Below, piece by piece: positions 14,641 to 22,842 of a stretch of DNA of 60,657 bases (position 1 is its first letter; each line of letters opens with the position of its first letter). The translations under genes and the position numbers were made by a program. Source of the stretch: a virus; the IMG/VR virus record IMGVR_UViG_3300012201_000001, positions 1 to 60,657 of that record; one strand, given 5' to 3'. The notes under the pieces are model-generated. The model was not told the DNA's origin. It saw only the letters and a list, made by a program, of their open reading frames with translations, and ran no database searches.

Positions 14641-15091
14641 GGATCGCTCCTCTTTGCGTCGGCTCCACGCCGGTCGACGCCCAGCGGTAGCCGCGGCCGC
14701 TCGGGTCAGGCGCCCGCGCCAGGCGCCCCCGCGCCATCGCGTCGGCGACGTTCCGCTGCTGCGTCTGCCACTCCAGGTCGCCGGGGTGGACGCAGAGCGA
14801 GTCGTCGCAGCGGTGAGCTGCGACGTAGACCTTGCCGTCCTCCGGCGGAGGGCCCACCGTCAGCAGCAGGGCGGCGCGGTGGGCGTTGACCAGCCCGACC
14901 TCGACGCTCAGGTGGAAGCGCCCGTAGACGCGGAACGCCTTGACGAGCTTGAGCTTGGGCGGCCGGCTCTTGACCACCGCGCCCATCCAGTGCCAGCAGT
15001 CGTCGTACGGGTCCAGGCGCTCGTCGCACCAAGGACCGTTGACCAGGTTCCAGAACCGCGCCTCGACCGCGCGCGTCATCCTGCTCGCCAT
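14633..15091 (-). CDS. HNH endonuclease, phage homing type (152 aa)
   Basis: RFWNLVNGPWCDERLDPYDD and CWHWMGAVVKS form the N-terminal HNH beta-hairpin found in phage homing nucleases. The catalytic region is AHRCDDSLCVHPGDLEWQTQ, followed by RNVADAMARGRLAR, the usual C-terminal helix. ATG at 15091 shares one base with the nuclease stop upstream. Probably a free-standing homing endonuclease between replication genes. Confidence 0.82.
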   Translation of the reverse strand: MASRMTRAVEARFWNLVNGPWCDERLDPYDDCWHWMGAVVKSRPPKLKLVKAFRVYGRFHLSVEVGLVNAHRAALLLTVGPPPEDGKVYVAAHRCDDSLCVHPGDLEWQTQQRNVADAMARGRLARAPDPSGRGYRWASTGVEPTQRGAIHE

Positions 15092-16503
15092 CAACCCTCC
15101 CGTTCTCCGACGCGACGCGACTTGAAAGCGGGTGGGCCCAGCGTCCAGCGCGCGAGCCCAGCGTCGACCAGCGGCGCCTTCATCTTCGAGGGCACCTTCT
15201 CCTCCGCGATCCCCGGCGGGTACATGACCGCCTCCCCCGCCCAGCCCGCCAGCTTGAGGTGCTGCACGATCTCCAGCGCCCGCGCCTGGTTCGCCCGCCA
15301 CTGCTGCTTGTGCGGGCGCAGGAACCCGACCTCCAGCCCGTTCACGATCAGCGCGTCGCGCTCCTTGAGGAACGCCTGCAGCGCCTCCCGCTGGCCGGCC
15401 GCCATCGCCCTGGTCCGGATCCACCGCTGCGCCAGCTCCAGCGCGCCCTCGGGGTCGAACGGGACCAGGCGCGCCTCCGGCAGCGAGGCGGCGCAGGTCG
15501 TCCGCAGCGCGCAGGTCTCGCAGGCGGCGCACCCGGTCGGCGGCGCGTCCCGCTGCTGCCAGCGCTGCGCCAGCCCGTAGAGCACGCCCCGCCACCATTC
15601 GTCCAGGTCGCCGCGCATGTACGTGATCACCATCGGCTCGCCCCGGTAGCGGATGTGGTCGATCTCCGTCTCCACCTCCTCCAGGGAGCCGCCGAGCTGC
15701 GCGTCGAGGAACGCGAGCTGGGCGTAGAACCGGCGCTGGAACTCGTGCGGGATCACGCGGTGGTCGGACCCGTTCGCGGTCGGCGCCTCATCGTCCAGGG
15801 CGCGCCCCCCGCTCGCCTGCCAGCCGGTCTTGTAGTCGCGGATGCGGACGATCCGCGGCGGGTCATCGAGGTCCTCGCCGTCCATGCGGTCGATGCGGTC
15901 CACGCGGCCGACTAGCCAGCACCAGCCCGCGTCGGCGCGCAGCGTGTGCTCGATGGCGGGCCTGCGCCCGAGGACCAGCAGGCGGTGGGCCTCCAGGAGA
16001 CGCGAGGAGCAGAAGCCCTGCACCAGGTCGACTGCCTCCCCGTAGCGGTTGGGGTCCGCGCCCGGCGCCCGGAAGAACGCCTCGCGCACCAGGCGCTCGA
16101 CCTCCGACAGCATCGACTCCTCGCCCCGCGCCAGGCAGAGCTGCCAGTAGGCGTGGATGGCGTCGTGGATCACGGAGCCGAACTCCGCGTCCGGCGAGTG
16201 CGCGTCCTGGTGCTGCGCGCACTGCAGGAAGTCCTCGACCCACGACCGGCGCAGCTCTGGCCTGCCGTCCTCCGCCAGCGGGACCTCGACGTGGTCGGGC
16301 GTCCAGCGCTCGCGCAGCCTGCGCAGCGCCGCCGGCCCCGTCCGCGGCAGGCGCTTGACGTGGCGCTTCGCGCAGAGGTACGCGGTGTGGCGGTCGGGGT
16401 GCGTGTGCGCGCACATCCAGACCGGGCGCTTGTCGGCCGTGACGAGCGCGTAGTAGCCCCTCCCCGGGGCGGGGACCTTTCGATAGGTCGGTCGCATGGT
16501 CAT
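15091..16503 (-). CDS. RecB/Cas4-type PD-(D/E)XK exonuclease (470 aa)
   Basis: Motifs of the RecB nuclease family are in order: FGSVIHDAIHAYW (about residue 100), GRVDRIDRMDG (about 198-208) and VRIRDYKTGW, the DxK catalytic motif (about 220). A later CAACETCALRTTC gives four Cys that, in Cas4/AddB relatives, hold an iron-sulfur cluster. An N-terminal zinc-like MCAHTHPDRHTAYLCAKRH precedes the fold. The enzyme probably resects DNA ends for phage recombination. ATG at 16503 has an ATGA overlap with the upstream gene. Confidence 0.85.
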   Translation of the reverse strand: MTMRPTYRKVPAPGRGYYALVTADKRPVWMCAHTHPDRHTAYLCAKRHVKRLPRTGPAALRRLRERWTPDHVEVPLAEDGRPELRRSWVEDFLQCAQHQDAHSPDAEFGSVIHDAIHAYWQLCLARGEESMLSEVERLVREAFFRAPGADPNRYGEAVDLVQGFCSSRLLEAHRLLVLGRRPAIEHTLRADAGWCWLVGRVDRIDRMDGEDLDDPPRIVRIRDYKTGWQASGGRALDDEAPTANGSDHRVIPHEFQRRFYAQLAFLDAQLGGSLEEVETEIDHIRYRGEPMVITYMRGDLDEWWRGVLYGLAQRWQQRDAPPTGCAACETCALRTTCAASLPEARLVPFDPEGALELAQRWIRTRAMAAGQREALQAFLKERDALIVNGLEVGFLRPHKQQWRANQARALEIVQHLKLAGWAGEAVMYPPGIAEEKVPSKMKAPLVDAGLARWTLGPPAFKSRRVGEREG

Positions 16504-16760
16504 CTCCTGAGGCGGGCGATGATTCGGGCGATCAGCGTAGGGCGAGGCTGCTCCGCGGTCACGGCCTCCACCACGCCGACGGCGAGCTCGAGCCCTGAGC
16601 GGCAGAGCGGGGTCGCCCCGCCGGTCAGGAAGGCGGCGTTGCACTTCTCGCAGCCGCGGCGGTGCTCGGCGAGCTCACGCAGCGGGTCGCAGATGGCAGC
16701 CGCGAGCTGCTTCAGGTAGAGCATGCCGAGGATCAGGTCCCTGTAGGCGCGGTCACTCAC
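16500..16760 (-). CDS. Small hypothetical protein (86 aa)
   Basis: ATG at 16760. A central RGCEKCNAAFL and a later CRSG may bind zinc. N-terminal helix LILGMLYLKQLAAAI is hydrophobic. Unknown function. Confidence 0.5.
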   Translation of the reverse strand: MSDRAYRDLILGMLYLKQLAAAICDPLRELAEHRRGCEKCNAAFLTGGATPLCRSGLELAVGVVEAVTAEQPRPTLIARIIARLRR

Positions 16761-17065
16761 CCGACGACCCGCGCCTCGATCCCGCAGAGCATGATCTCGG
16801 GCGTCGTCAGCCTCCGCTTGGCGATCTCCCTCTCGAAGGGCCAGGCGATTTTACGCAGCTCGTAGGCCCGGTCCACCAGCGCCTGGTATCCCTCCGGCGC
16901 CTTGTAACCAGGGAGCGCCTCAGGAGGAACTCCGGCGAGGATCGCGATGGTGTCTGCCTTGATCTCCTCGCTGCTCTTGAGCGGGGGCCATTTGAGAATC
17001 TGGCTCTCCGCCTCGGTGACCTCGATGTAGCAGACGTCCCACTCGGGGTCGAGCACGAGCCTCAT
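16757..17065 (-). CDS. Hypothetical protein (102 aa)
   Basis: ATG at 17065, sharing one base with the upstream stop. Starts MRLVLDPEWDVCYIEVTEAE; the rest is helical with LVDRAYELRKIAWPFEREI. No domain recognised. Confidence 0.55.
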   Translation of the reverse strand: MRLVLDPEWDVCYIEVTEAESQILKWPPLKSSEEIKADTIAILAGVPPEALPGYKAPEGYQALVDRAYELRKIAWPFEREIAKRRLTTPEIMLCGIEARVVG

Positions 17066-17301
17066 CAGAGGGTCAGCCTCAGCGGGATCGCTGCGATGGC
17101 CGCTGGCGACGGGGAGCGGGTCTCCCGAAGATCATGCTCGAACTCGGCCTGGTCGTCCTCGAGGTGGGCGGCGATCCGCGTGATCACGGCGATCACCGGA
17201 ACCCCGCGCTCCGTCCTGCCCTCCCAGACCCGGCCCGGGACCGAGACGCCGTTGCTGATCAGCTCGACCACGCGGTCCGTGCTCTCGATGGTGATCCTCA
17301 T
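17065..17301 (-). CDS. Small hypothetical protein (78 aa)
   Basis: ATG at 17301 (ATGA overlap with the Gp3-like gene). MRITIESTDRVVELISNGVS and RVWEGRTERGVPVIAVITRI suggest a small beta barrel; the family is reminiscent of phage proteins with VPxRVWEG motifs. Confidence 0.55.
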   Translation of the reverse strand: MRITIESTDRVVELISNGVSVPGRVWEGRTERGVPVIAVITRIAAHLEDDQAEFEHDLRETRSPSPAAIAAIPLRLTL

Positions 17302-18650
17302 GTCGACCCCTCCAACGGCGGCAGGCCGCGCAGCCGCTCGCGCAGCCAGTCGGCGTGCTCCACGCGCAGCTCGGCGAACTTGGAGACCTCGCTCCCCGTC
17401 TCCGCGTTCATCGCCCGGATCGCCGCCCGCAGGCGCTCCAGCGCCTCCCCTCGCCAGGGGTTGGCGACGGAGGAGAACGGACGCCCCGGATCCTCCAGCC
17501 CGCCCGCCAGCTCCTTCAGCTCGTCGAGCTGGGCGCGGACCAGGAAGGGGCCCGGCTCCGAAGGCTCGCCAGGCAGGCCGGGTTCGGCGGAGCGGCCCTC
17601 GGCGGGCTCGCGGGACTCCTGGTCCCCGACCGCCGCCTTGGCCGTCCTAGGGCCTCGCAGGTCCTCCGGCACCAGGTGCTCCGGAAGCAGCCCCGCCACC
17701 GAGTCCACGGTCAGCCCCAGCGGGCTCGCGTTCAGGCGCTTGAGCGTCTCCCGCTGCGGCTCCGAGAGGAAGACCTCGCTGAGCGGGATCGCCGCCCAGC
17801 GCTGGACCTCGCGGACGTCGAAGCGCAGGGCGCAGGTCCAGTGCACCGACTTGACGCCGCGGTAGGTGGTCGTCGCCTTGCGGACCAGGGTCAGCGGCAC
17901 CCCCGCCGTCCGCCCCGCCAGCGAGGCCACCTTGAGGTCGAAGTCTGACTGCAGGTCCTTGATGCTGTTCACCGACCCCGTCGCCAGCTCCATGATCCCC
18001 AGCCACTTGCAGTAGTCCGGGTGCGAGGGGTCGGTCGCCGGGTGGAGCAGGACCGCGCGCAGGATCGCCACCGCCTTGCACGACGCGTCGGGGTCGTGAT
18101 CGGCCGCCAGCATCTGCTTGGTCTTGCTCGGGTCCTGCGGGTCCGGCTGCTCGGTCAGGTGCAGGTACTTCGGGCAGTCGCGGCCCCAGCAGCGCACGCG
18201 GTAGCGCGCCTGGCCGGAGGTCGAGGGCAGCGGCTCCGCGGCCTGGCCGGTCGCCCTCTCGATCCGCACCGCCCATGCCTCCTCGGTCGTGACCGCGTAG
18301 TCCGGCGACTCCGCGCTGTAGCCGTGGCCCTTGCACTTGAGGCCGCGCTGGCTGCCGTAGGCGCGGTTGTTGAGGTTGAACACCAGCTCGTCGCCGTCGC
18401 GGGTCTTGGCGTCCCATTCCTGGTAGAGCATCATCCGCAGCGCCTTGGGCTCGTGGCCGTAGATCTCCTGCACGTCCTCGGGCGCCTCGTCGAGGACGAA
18501 GTAGTCCGTCTCCGTCGGGTAGGTGCCGCGCATCGGCTCGGAGCGCGCGGCGCGCGTCCTGCCCGCGGCGGTGTTCCTGACGCGGACGCCGAGCCGGACC
18601 CGAAAATCACGACCAATCCTTCTGGCCTCGGACAACTCTGCGATCGGCAT
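17298..18650 (-). CDS. Gp3-like (recombination-directionality-factor-like) protein (450 aa)
   Basis: The segment RVRLGVRV...TDYFVLDEAPEDVQEIYG, then RGLKCKGHGY and CPKYLHL, followed by GSVNSIKDLQSDFDL and AGVPLTLVRK, follows the order of the Gp3-like family. The family name comes from the phiC31 excision factor, but most members lie in replication modules and bind zinc. No integrase is present here, so a replication or recombination role is more likely than excision. The ATG at 18650 has AGGAGG nine bases upstream. Codons 4-16 use AT-ending synonymous choices unlike the rest, and the first 14 residues are duplicated at the start of the adjoining HNH gene (see findings). Confidence 0.65.
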   Translation of the reverse strand: MPIAELSEARRIGRDFRVRLGVRVRNTAAGRTRAARSEPMRGTYPTETDYFVLDEAPEDVQEIYGHEPKALRMMLYQEWDAKTRDGDELVFNLNNRAYGSQRGLKCKGHGYSAESPDYAVTTEEAWAVRIERATGQAAEPLPSTSGQARYRVRCWGRDCPKYLHLTEQPDPQDPSKTKQMLAADHDPDASCKAVAILRAVLLHPATDPSHPDYCKWLGIMELATGSVNSIKDLQSDFDLKVASLAGRTAGVPLTLVRKATTTYRGVKSVHWTCALRFDVREVQRWAAIPLSEVFLSEPQRETLKRLNASPLGLTVDSVAGLLPEHLVPEDLRGPRTAKAAVGDQESREPAEGRSAEPGLPGEPSEPGPFLVRAQLDELKELAGGLEDPGRPFSSVANPWRGEALERLRAAIRAMNAETGSEVSKFAELRVEHADWLRERLRGLPPLEGST

Positions 18651-19111
18651 CAGGCCGCCCTCCTGCGAACTCGGTAGCTTAGGCGACAGGTCCGGCACGA
18701 GCGATAACCGCGCCTGTCGACGTAGGTGTTCGTCTCGTCATAGGGATGCCCGCGGGGGCAATGCGTCCTGCTGAGATAGCGGGCTACGAGGACGTCCGGC
18801 CCCGGGCCACGCAGCACGTTCTCCCGGCGAGTGACGGGCTCTATGTGAAGCGGATTCACGCACCATCGATGTCGGCAGAGATGGTCAGCTTCTCGCCCTG
18901 CAGGGAACGCCCCGATCATCTCCTGATAGAGAACTCGATGAACTAGCTGCAGACTGCAGCCGAAACTGACCGTTGCATAGCCAGCGCTCTGATGGCCGCC
19001 GCTCCATTCCCAGCAGCCGAAGCTTGTCGGGCGGACTCTGGAGAGAATCGAGTCGACCGTGTTTCGAAAACGGCCTACGCGGCGCGCCTCGCTCAGCTCT
19101 GCGATGGGCAT
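18650..19111 (-). CDS. HNH homing endonuclease fused to the native start of the Gp3-like gene (153 aa)
   Basis: The first residues MPIAELSEARRVGR are the same, but for one Ile/Val, as those of the following gene. They are in the genome's usual GC-rich codons, while the neighbour's copy is recoded. After them comes a standard HNH endonuclease: FGCWEWSGGHQSAGYATVSF, then EADHLCRHRWCVNPLHIEPV and RRENVLRG, then a CPRGHPY...CRTC zinc tail. The stop shares one base with the next ATG (TGATG). The start at 19111 has an AAAGGAG ribosome site. It looks like a homing gene that captured the start of its target and brought a replacement start. Confidence 0.88.
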   Translation of the reverse strand: MPIAELSEARRVGRFRNTVDSILSRVRPTSFGCWEWSGGHQSAGYATVSFGCSLQLVHRVLYQEMIGAFPAGREADHLCRHRWCVNPLHIEPVTRRENVLRGPGPDVLVARYLSRTHCPRGHPYDETNTYVDRRGYRSCRTCRLSYRVRRRAA

Positions 19112-19179
19112 CGGTCATTCTCCTTTAGTTGTCGTGGTTGTCGTGGACTTTCGCGTTTTCGGCGACGCCCATGGCCGTT
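19112..19179 (-). promoter_or_regulatory. Leader with tandem GTCGTGG motifs
   Basis: GTCGTGGTT (19131-19139) and GTCGTGGAC (19140-19148) stand in tandem upstream of the HNH/Gp3-like pair. Read on the minus strand this is AACCACGAC, repeated ahead of other genes in 19.1-25.5 kb. Confidence 0.4.
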
Positions 19180-20325
19180 CTAGCTCTCGACTGATGGTTG
19201 GTATTCCTCCTTCGACATGCCGAATGTCCACGCGACTGCGCTTGCGCAATCCCGCAGGCCTGGATCGACTCTTATCAAATAGTTTTTCCAGGTCCCATCC
19301 GGCTCCTCGGTGCTATTCGTGACCTCGACAGCTACCAACGCCTCATCGTTAGGTTGCTCAACACGTAGCAGGCGGCGTCGCTTGCCGAGTTGGTCCTTGT
19401 CCTCGTGCACGATCTTGGCGTCGACTTCGGCCATGAAGCGATCCACGCCCATACGCTCAAGCATCACTCGGCGGACTTCGACGTTCGGCTCCTCAGTCAC
19501 GTGCTTGGCCGTAATCCAGTCCGGCCGGACGACCACGAAAGCCGGGACCATCACGCCATGCCAGAAATAGAGGTTCTCGATGTCCGACTCAAGGGCCGCG
19601 TACTTCTGGTGATGTAGACGGCGCATCCCGAGACGGTCGTCGCGCTCCACACTCACCTTCGGCTTCGCCACCCAGTAGAGCGTGTCGTCGGTCCAGTAGA
19701 GGAGCCATGCGCCAGCGACAAAGGCCTCAAACAGGGGTTTCGCCCAGCGATCGACCACCGGCTTACCGAGTTGGTCCGCACCGAAATGAGTCGTGACGAT
19801 CCACGACAGGTCCCAGCCGTACCACCACCACACTTGCAAACACCAGGCGGCGAACCTCTGCATCGACTCGCGGGCGTCGCGGGCGTCGAGGGCGTCGCGG
19901 GCGACGAGGGCGGCGCGGGCGACGCGGGCGGCGCGGGCGTCGAGGGCGTCGCGGGCGTCGCGGGCGTCGCGGGCGGCGAGGGCGTCGCGGGCGGCGAGGG
20001 CGGCGCGGGCGACGCGGGCGGCGCGGGCGGCGCGGGCGTCGAGGGCGTCGCGGGCGTCGCGGGCGTCGCGGGCGTCGAGGGCGGCGCGGGCGTCGCGGGC
20101 GGCGCGGGCGGCAGGCGACCGCTTGAACCATTCATCGAGAATGCTGTTCACGCTTCGCAATAGCGCAGGCTCCTCGTGGACCGACCAGCCCGGTCCTAGG
20201 CGTCGAACCTGCCGCTTGATACCCAAGGCGCTCAGGTAGCGAGCCAGGTGCCGCTCTACCCCAGCCTCATTGAGAGAGCTGGGGTAGTCACATGCGGCCT
20301 CGTAACGCTGTCGGTCAGTCGCCAC
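19180..20325 (-). CDS. DUF6745-like protein with Ala/Arg/Asp repeat domain (381 aa)
   Basis: The C-terminal half has the DUF6745 signature: FWHGVMVPAFVVVRPDWITA, VRRVMLERMGVDRFMAEV, NSTEEPDGTWKNYLIRVDP and AVAWTFGMSKEEYQPSVES. The domain is of unknown function and is often paired in bacteria with the protein encoded just upstream. Residues about 72-154 are an ARD/ARA tripeptide-type repeat (19866-20111) made of 9-bp units; all six frames are open there. GTG start at 20325 overlaps the upstream TAG by one base. Confidence 0.8.
   Translation of the reverse strand: MATDRQRYEAACDYPSSLNEAGVERHLARYLSALGIKRQVRRLGPGWSVHEEPALLRSVNSILDEWFKRSPAARAARDARAALDARDARDARDALDARAARAARVARAALAARDALAARDARDARDALDARAARVARAALVARDALDARDARESMQRFAAWCLQVWWWYGWDLSWIVTTHFGADQLGKPVVDRWAKPLFEAFVAGAWLLYWTDDTLYWVAKPKVSVERDDRLGMRRLHHQKYAALESDIENLYFWHGVMVPAFVVVRPDWITAKHVTEEPNVEVRRVMLERMGVDRFMAEVDAKIVHEDKDQLGKRRRLLRVEQPNDEALVAVEVTNSTEEPDGTWKNYLIRVDPGLRDCASAVAWTFGMSKEEYQPSVES
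19866..20111. repeat. Degenerate GC-rich 3/9-bp repeat encoding (A-R-[AD])n
   Basis: A run of about 245 bp made of variants of gcgggcgtc, gagggcgtc, gcgggcgac and gcgggcggc. It is a coding repeat in the DUF6745-like gene and could change length by replication slippage. Confidence 0.8.
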
Positions 20326-20627
20326 TAATCAGCAAGCCGCCTGATCTCTGACGGCGTGTACTCTCGCTGCCGAACGATCCGGTACAAACCCGGCTCGATC
20401 GTCTGCGTCGCATGCTCGGCGTGGCGCAGTTCGGGCGCAGCCATGATTCGGGCGAACACGGATTCTGCCTTCTCGAACAGTTCGACCTTGCCGCCGACCA
20501 GTTCGTGCATATGGCCCGTGACCTCGCCCTCGGCGATGATCACGCGCTTGGGTCGCACGCGCTTTGCGCCTTCGGGAATATCCTCCACCGGGACCAGCAG
20601 GACGTCGCCTTGCCTGTAAATGCTCAT
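20325..20627 (-). CDS. Conserved protein partner of the DUF6745-like gene (100 aa)
   Basis: MSIYRQGDVLLVPVEDIPEG, VIIAEGEVTGHMHELV, AEHATQTIEPGLYRIVRQRE and YTPSEIRRLAD form a pattern I recognise from small proteins commonly encoded beside DUF6745 genes. The fold looks beta-rich; no function is known. ATG at 20627, with a possible GGAGAT ribosome site a few bases upstream. Confidence 0.7.
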   Translation of the reverse strand: MSIYRQGDVLLVPVEDIPEGAKRVRPKRVIIAEGEVTGHMHELVGGKVELFEKAESVFARIMAAPELRHAEHATQTIEPGLYRIVRQREYTPSEIRRLAD

Positions 20628-20638
20628 CGCTATCTCCT

Positions 20639-20953
20639 TCACGCTTGAATCCGGGTCGTCATTTCGAGTCTCGTTAGCGTCTCGCCGCCGCGATGCTTGA
20701 GTACCTTCGACCTCTTCGCCGTCGACTTGCGCGGCCGTCCGACCGGGCGCTCGAGCAGGCGGAACGACTCCACGTGGTCGCGCCTGAACAGCCACATGCG
20801 GCCGACCTTGCGGCCGGGCAGCCGCTTGGCGCGGAGCGCGCGCCGGGCGGCTGCCCGGTCGGCCCGGTCCACCTCCAGCGCCAGCTTGGCGACCTGCGAC
20901 TGCTGCAGCCGGAGCAGCGCCGCGACCTCGGCCGTGGTCATCTCTGAGCTCAC
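20639..20953 (-). CDS. MerR/excisionase-like helix-turn-helix DNA-binding protein (104 aa)
   Basis: MTTAEVAALLRLQQSQVAKL followed by LPGRKVGRMWLFRRDHVESF is a HTH_17-type DNA-binding fold with a wing that places Trp/Phe before Arg. A basic C-terminal tail (RPRKSTAKRSKV) follows. A GTG at 20953 has a strong AGGAGGT ribosome site, so I take that start, though an ATG at 20941 is possible. Such proteins are excisionases or transcription regulators. Confidence 0.75.
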   Translation of the reverse strand: MSSEMTTAEVAALLRLQQSQVAKLALEVDRADRAAARRALRAKRLPGRKVGRMWLFRRDHVESFRLLERPVGRPRKSTAKRSKVLKHRGGETLTRLEMTTRIQA

Positions 20954-21015
20954 CGGTTCACCTCCTCGGTCCTCGTGGTTAAACGCCCCGGAAACCCTCG
21001 CGCCGGACCGACGGA

Positions 21016-22412
21016 TTATAGGTGAACGCGGGGCCCGTGGGCGAGCTCTTTCTCCTCCACCGCGCGGTAGAACCGGGCGGGGTTGGGGAGAACCTGTTCC
21101 ACGCTCTGTTTCAAACCCAGCCCGTCCTGGAACGCGACCTTGGCGCGGTCCACGACGCGGTCGGGGAGGCGGCCGCGGAACGCCTCTCGGAGGACCGCCT
21201 TCGACCGCCCTCCGCGCTCCACGACGTCGCGCGGCAGCGAGAGCGCCAGCTCCACCAGCGGCCGGTGCAGGAAGGGGAGGCGGCACTCCACCCCGCTCGC
21301 CATGAAGACCTTGGTTGCAGCGGGCGAAGTTCTTGCGCGCCTGGTCCAGCACCAGGTCGCGGCGGTAGGGGTGCCAGCCCTTCTGCCGGACCCCGTGGTA
21401 GGCGAACCCGTACGAGGCCCACAGCTCGTCCGAGCCCTCGCCGCTGAACACGACCTTGAACCCGTCCTCGCACATCCGGCGCGCCAGCAGAAGGCACGGC
21501 CAGCCGATCTCGACCTGAGCCTTGTGCGACATCTCGATCACGCGCACCACCTCGGCCAGATCCTCTGGCGTCGGCGTCGGGACCTCGACCTCGCGCAGCT
21601 CGAGCCCCAGCTCGGCCGCCACCAGGCGCGCGCTCCGGAGGTCCTGCGAGCGCGGATCGTGGACCGCCGCGTAGCAGACCAGGCCCGGCATCTGCCTCGA
21701 CGCCAGGAGCGCGATGGCGGAGGAGTCCAGCCCCCCGGAGAGGAGCGAGCAGACGGGCACGTCGCTGATCAGGCGCTCCACCACCCCGGCCTCCAGCAGC
21801 TCGCCCACGCGCGCGGCCGCGGCCTCGAAGCTGATGCGCGGGTCGGGGGCGATGGGCGGCTCGTACCAGCGATGGCGCGTCGCCGGCCCCGTCCGGCGTC
21901 ATCGTCCAGCGTTCCCCCGGCCCCACGTCGACGACCTGGTCGACGCCGAGCGCGGCCAGGCCCTTGCGCTCCGACGCGAAGCAGCCTCGGCCGGCGCAGA
22001 GCGGGACCTCCCCGAAGCGGTCCCGCGCCAGGTAGAGCACGCTCCCGTCGCGCGACCAGGCGACCGCGAACATCCCCTCCAGCCGCGGCAGCGCGTCCGC
22101 TCCCCACTCGTCCAGCGCGGTCGCCAGGACCTCGGTGTCCCCAGTGGTCGTGAACTTCCGCCCCCGGCGCTCAAGGTCTCGCCGGACGCGGGCGTGGTTC
22201 CAGATCTCCCCGTTGAACACGATCCCCGTCCGCCCGCGGCGCATCGGCTGGTTGGAGCGCGCGTCCGGGTCCAGGATCGCCAGCCGGGTGTGCCCCAGCG
22301 TCAGGTCGCCGAGGACGGTCAGCCCGCGCGCGTCCGGACCCCGGTGGGCGAGCGCGTCCACCGCCTCGCCGAAGCGATCCGGGAGGCCGTAGGAGCCCAC
22401 GATCCCGCACAC
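21016..22412 (-). pseudogene. Asparagine synthetase (glutamine-hydrolysing), two frameshifts
   Basis: The reading frame starts at GTG 22412 as MCGIVGSYG with the Cys2 glutaminase nucleophile, then HRGPDARG, FNGEIWNH and SRDGSVLYLARDRFGE. At about 21870-21890 the frame must shift to continue with RWYEPPIAPDP and the ATP-pyrophosphatase loop LLSGGLDSSAIA. At about 21309-21316 an extra C (AACCAAGG in place of AACAAGG) shifts it again into VFMASGVECRLPFLH. Both are one-base insertions. The restored protein is about 464 residues, shorter than cellular AsnB. Either the gene is decaying or the assembly has two errors; the neighbours are intact. Confidence 0.8.
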
Positions 22413-22468
22413 GCGGCTGAATCCTACCCGTGGCGCGTCCGTGGCGCAGAAAGGGCCTCCGAGGGCAC

Positions 22469-22509
22469 AAAAAAAGGACCCCGCGGGCAGCGTGCCCGCG
22501 GGGATCCAC
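22469..22509 (-). terminator. Rho-independent terminator, leftward
   Basis: An 11-bp perfect GC stem (CCCCGCGGGCA/TGCCCGCGGGG, about 22479-22503) followed on the minus strand by a run of seven T (22475-22469). It lies between the 22.5-25.5 kb unit and the asparagine synthetase gene and should end leftward transcription. Confidence 0.9.
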
Positions 22510-22528
22510 CGCCGAACCGTTCCGAAGT

Positions 22529-22735
22529 CTAGCCGCGCTGCACGGCCTCGTCGACGCCGACCTCTCCGTTGCTGAGCGCGTCGACCGCCTCGATGATGGC
22601 GGCCACGCTCAGCTGCAGCGCGTTGGCGATCGTGGCGACCTTGTCGGCGTCCGAGCAGTTCGGCTCCGGCAGGTCGTTCAAAAGGTCCTGAGCCTCCTCC
22701 GCCCAGCGCTTCGCGCGCTGGAGCTCGGGCCTCAT
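22529..22735 (-). CDS. Small hypothetical protein (68 aa)
   Basis: ATG at 22735 (ATGA overlap). Helical with an acidic centre (RWAEEAQDLLNDLPEPNCSD). Ends in VDEAVQRG, the same C-terminus as the 66-aa protein at 6202-6402, encoded by identical 20 bp. It is the last gene before the terminator. Confidence 0.55.
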   Translation of the reverse strand: MRPELQRAKRWAEEAQDLLNDLPEPNCSDADKVATIANALQLSVAAIIEAVDALSNGEVGVDEAVQRG

Positions 22736-22842
22736 CGGAACAGCCCCAGCAGGACGCCGAAGCTGATCGCCAGCCCGACCATCGCCAGCGCCAGCCCGGC
22801 GCAGCCGAGCATCAGCGGAAAGAGGAGCGCGTGGCGGTTCAT
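22732..22842 (-). CDS. Small membrane protein (36 aa)
   Basis: ATG at 22842 overlaps the secreted-protein gene by 4 bp. The product starts MNRHALLFPLMLGCAGLALA and ends MVGLAISFGVLLGLFR: one or two membrane helices. Function unknown. Confidence 0.5.
   Translation of the reverse strand: MNRHALLFPLMLGCAGLALAMVGLAISFGVLLGLFR

Noticed and set aside
14633-15200. Recoding around the HNH gene at 14633-15091
   Set aside because: Only mild codon change in the last residues of the upstream nuclease; not enough to claim the same pattern as at 18.6 and 52.9 kb.
19763-20239. Several open frames on both strands across the DUF6745 repeat
   Set aside because: All are products of the GC repeat, which lacks stops in every frame.
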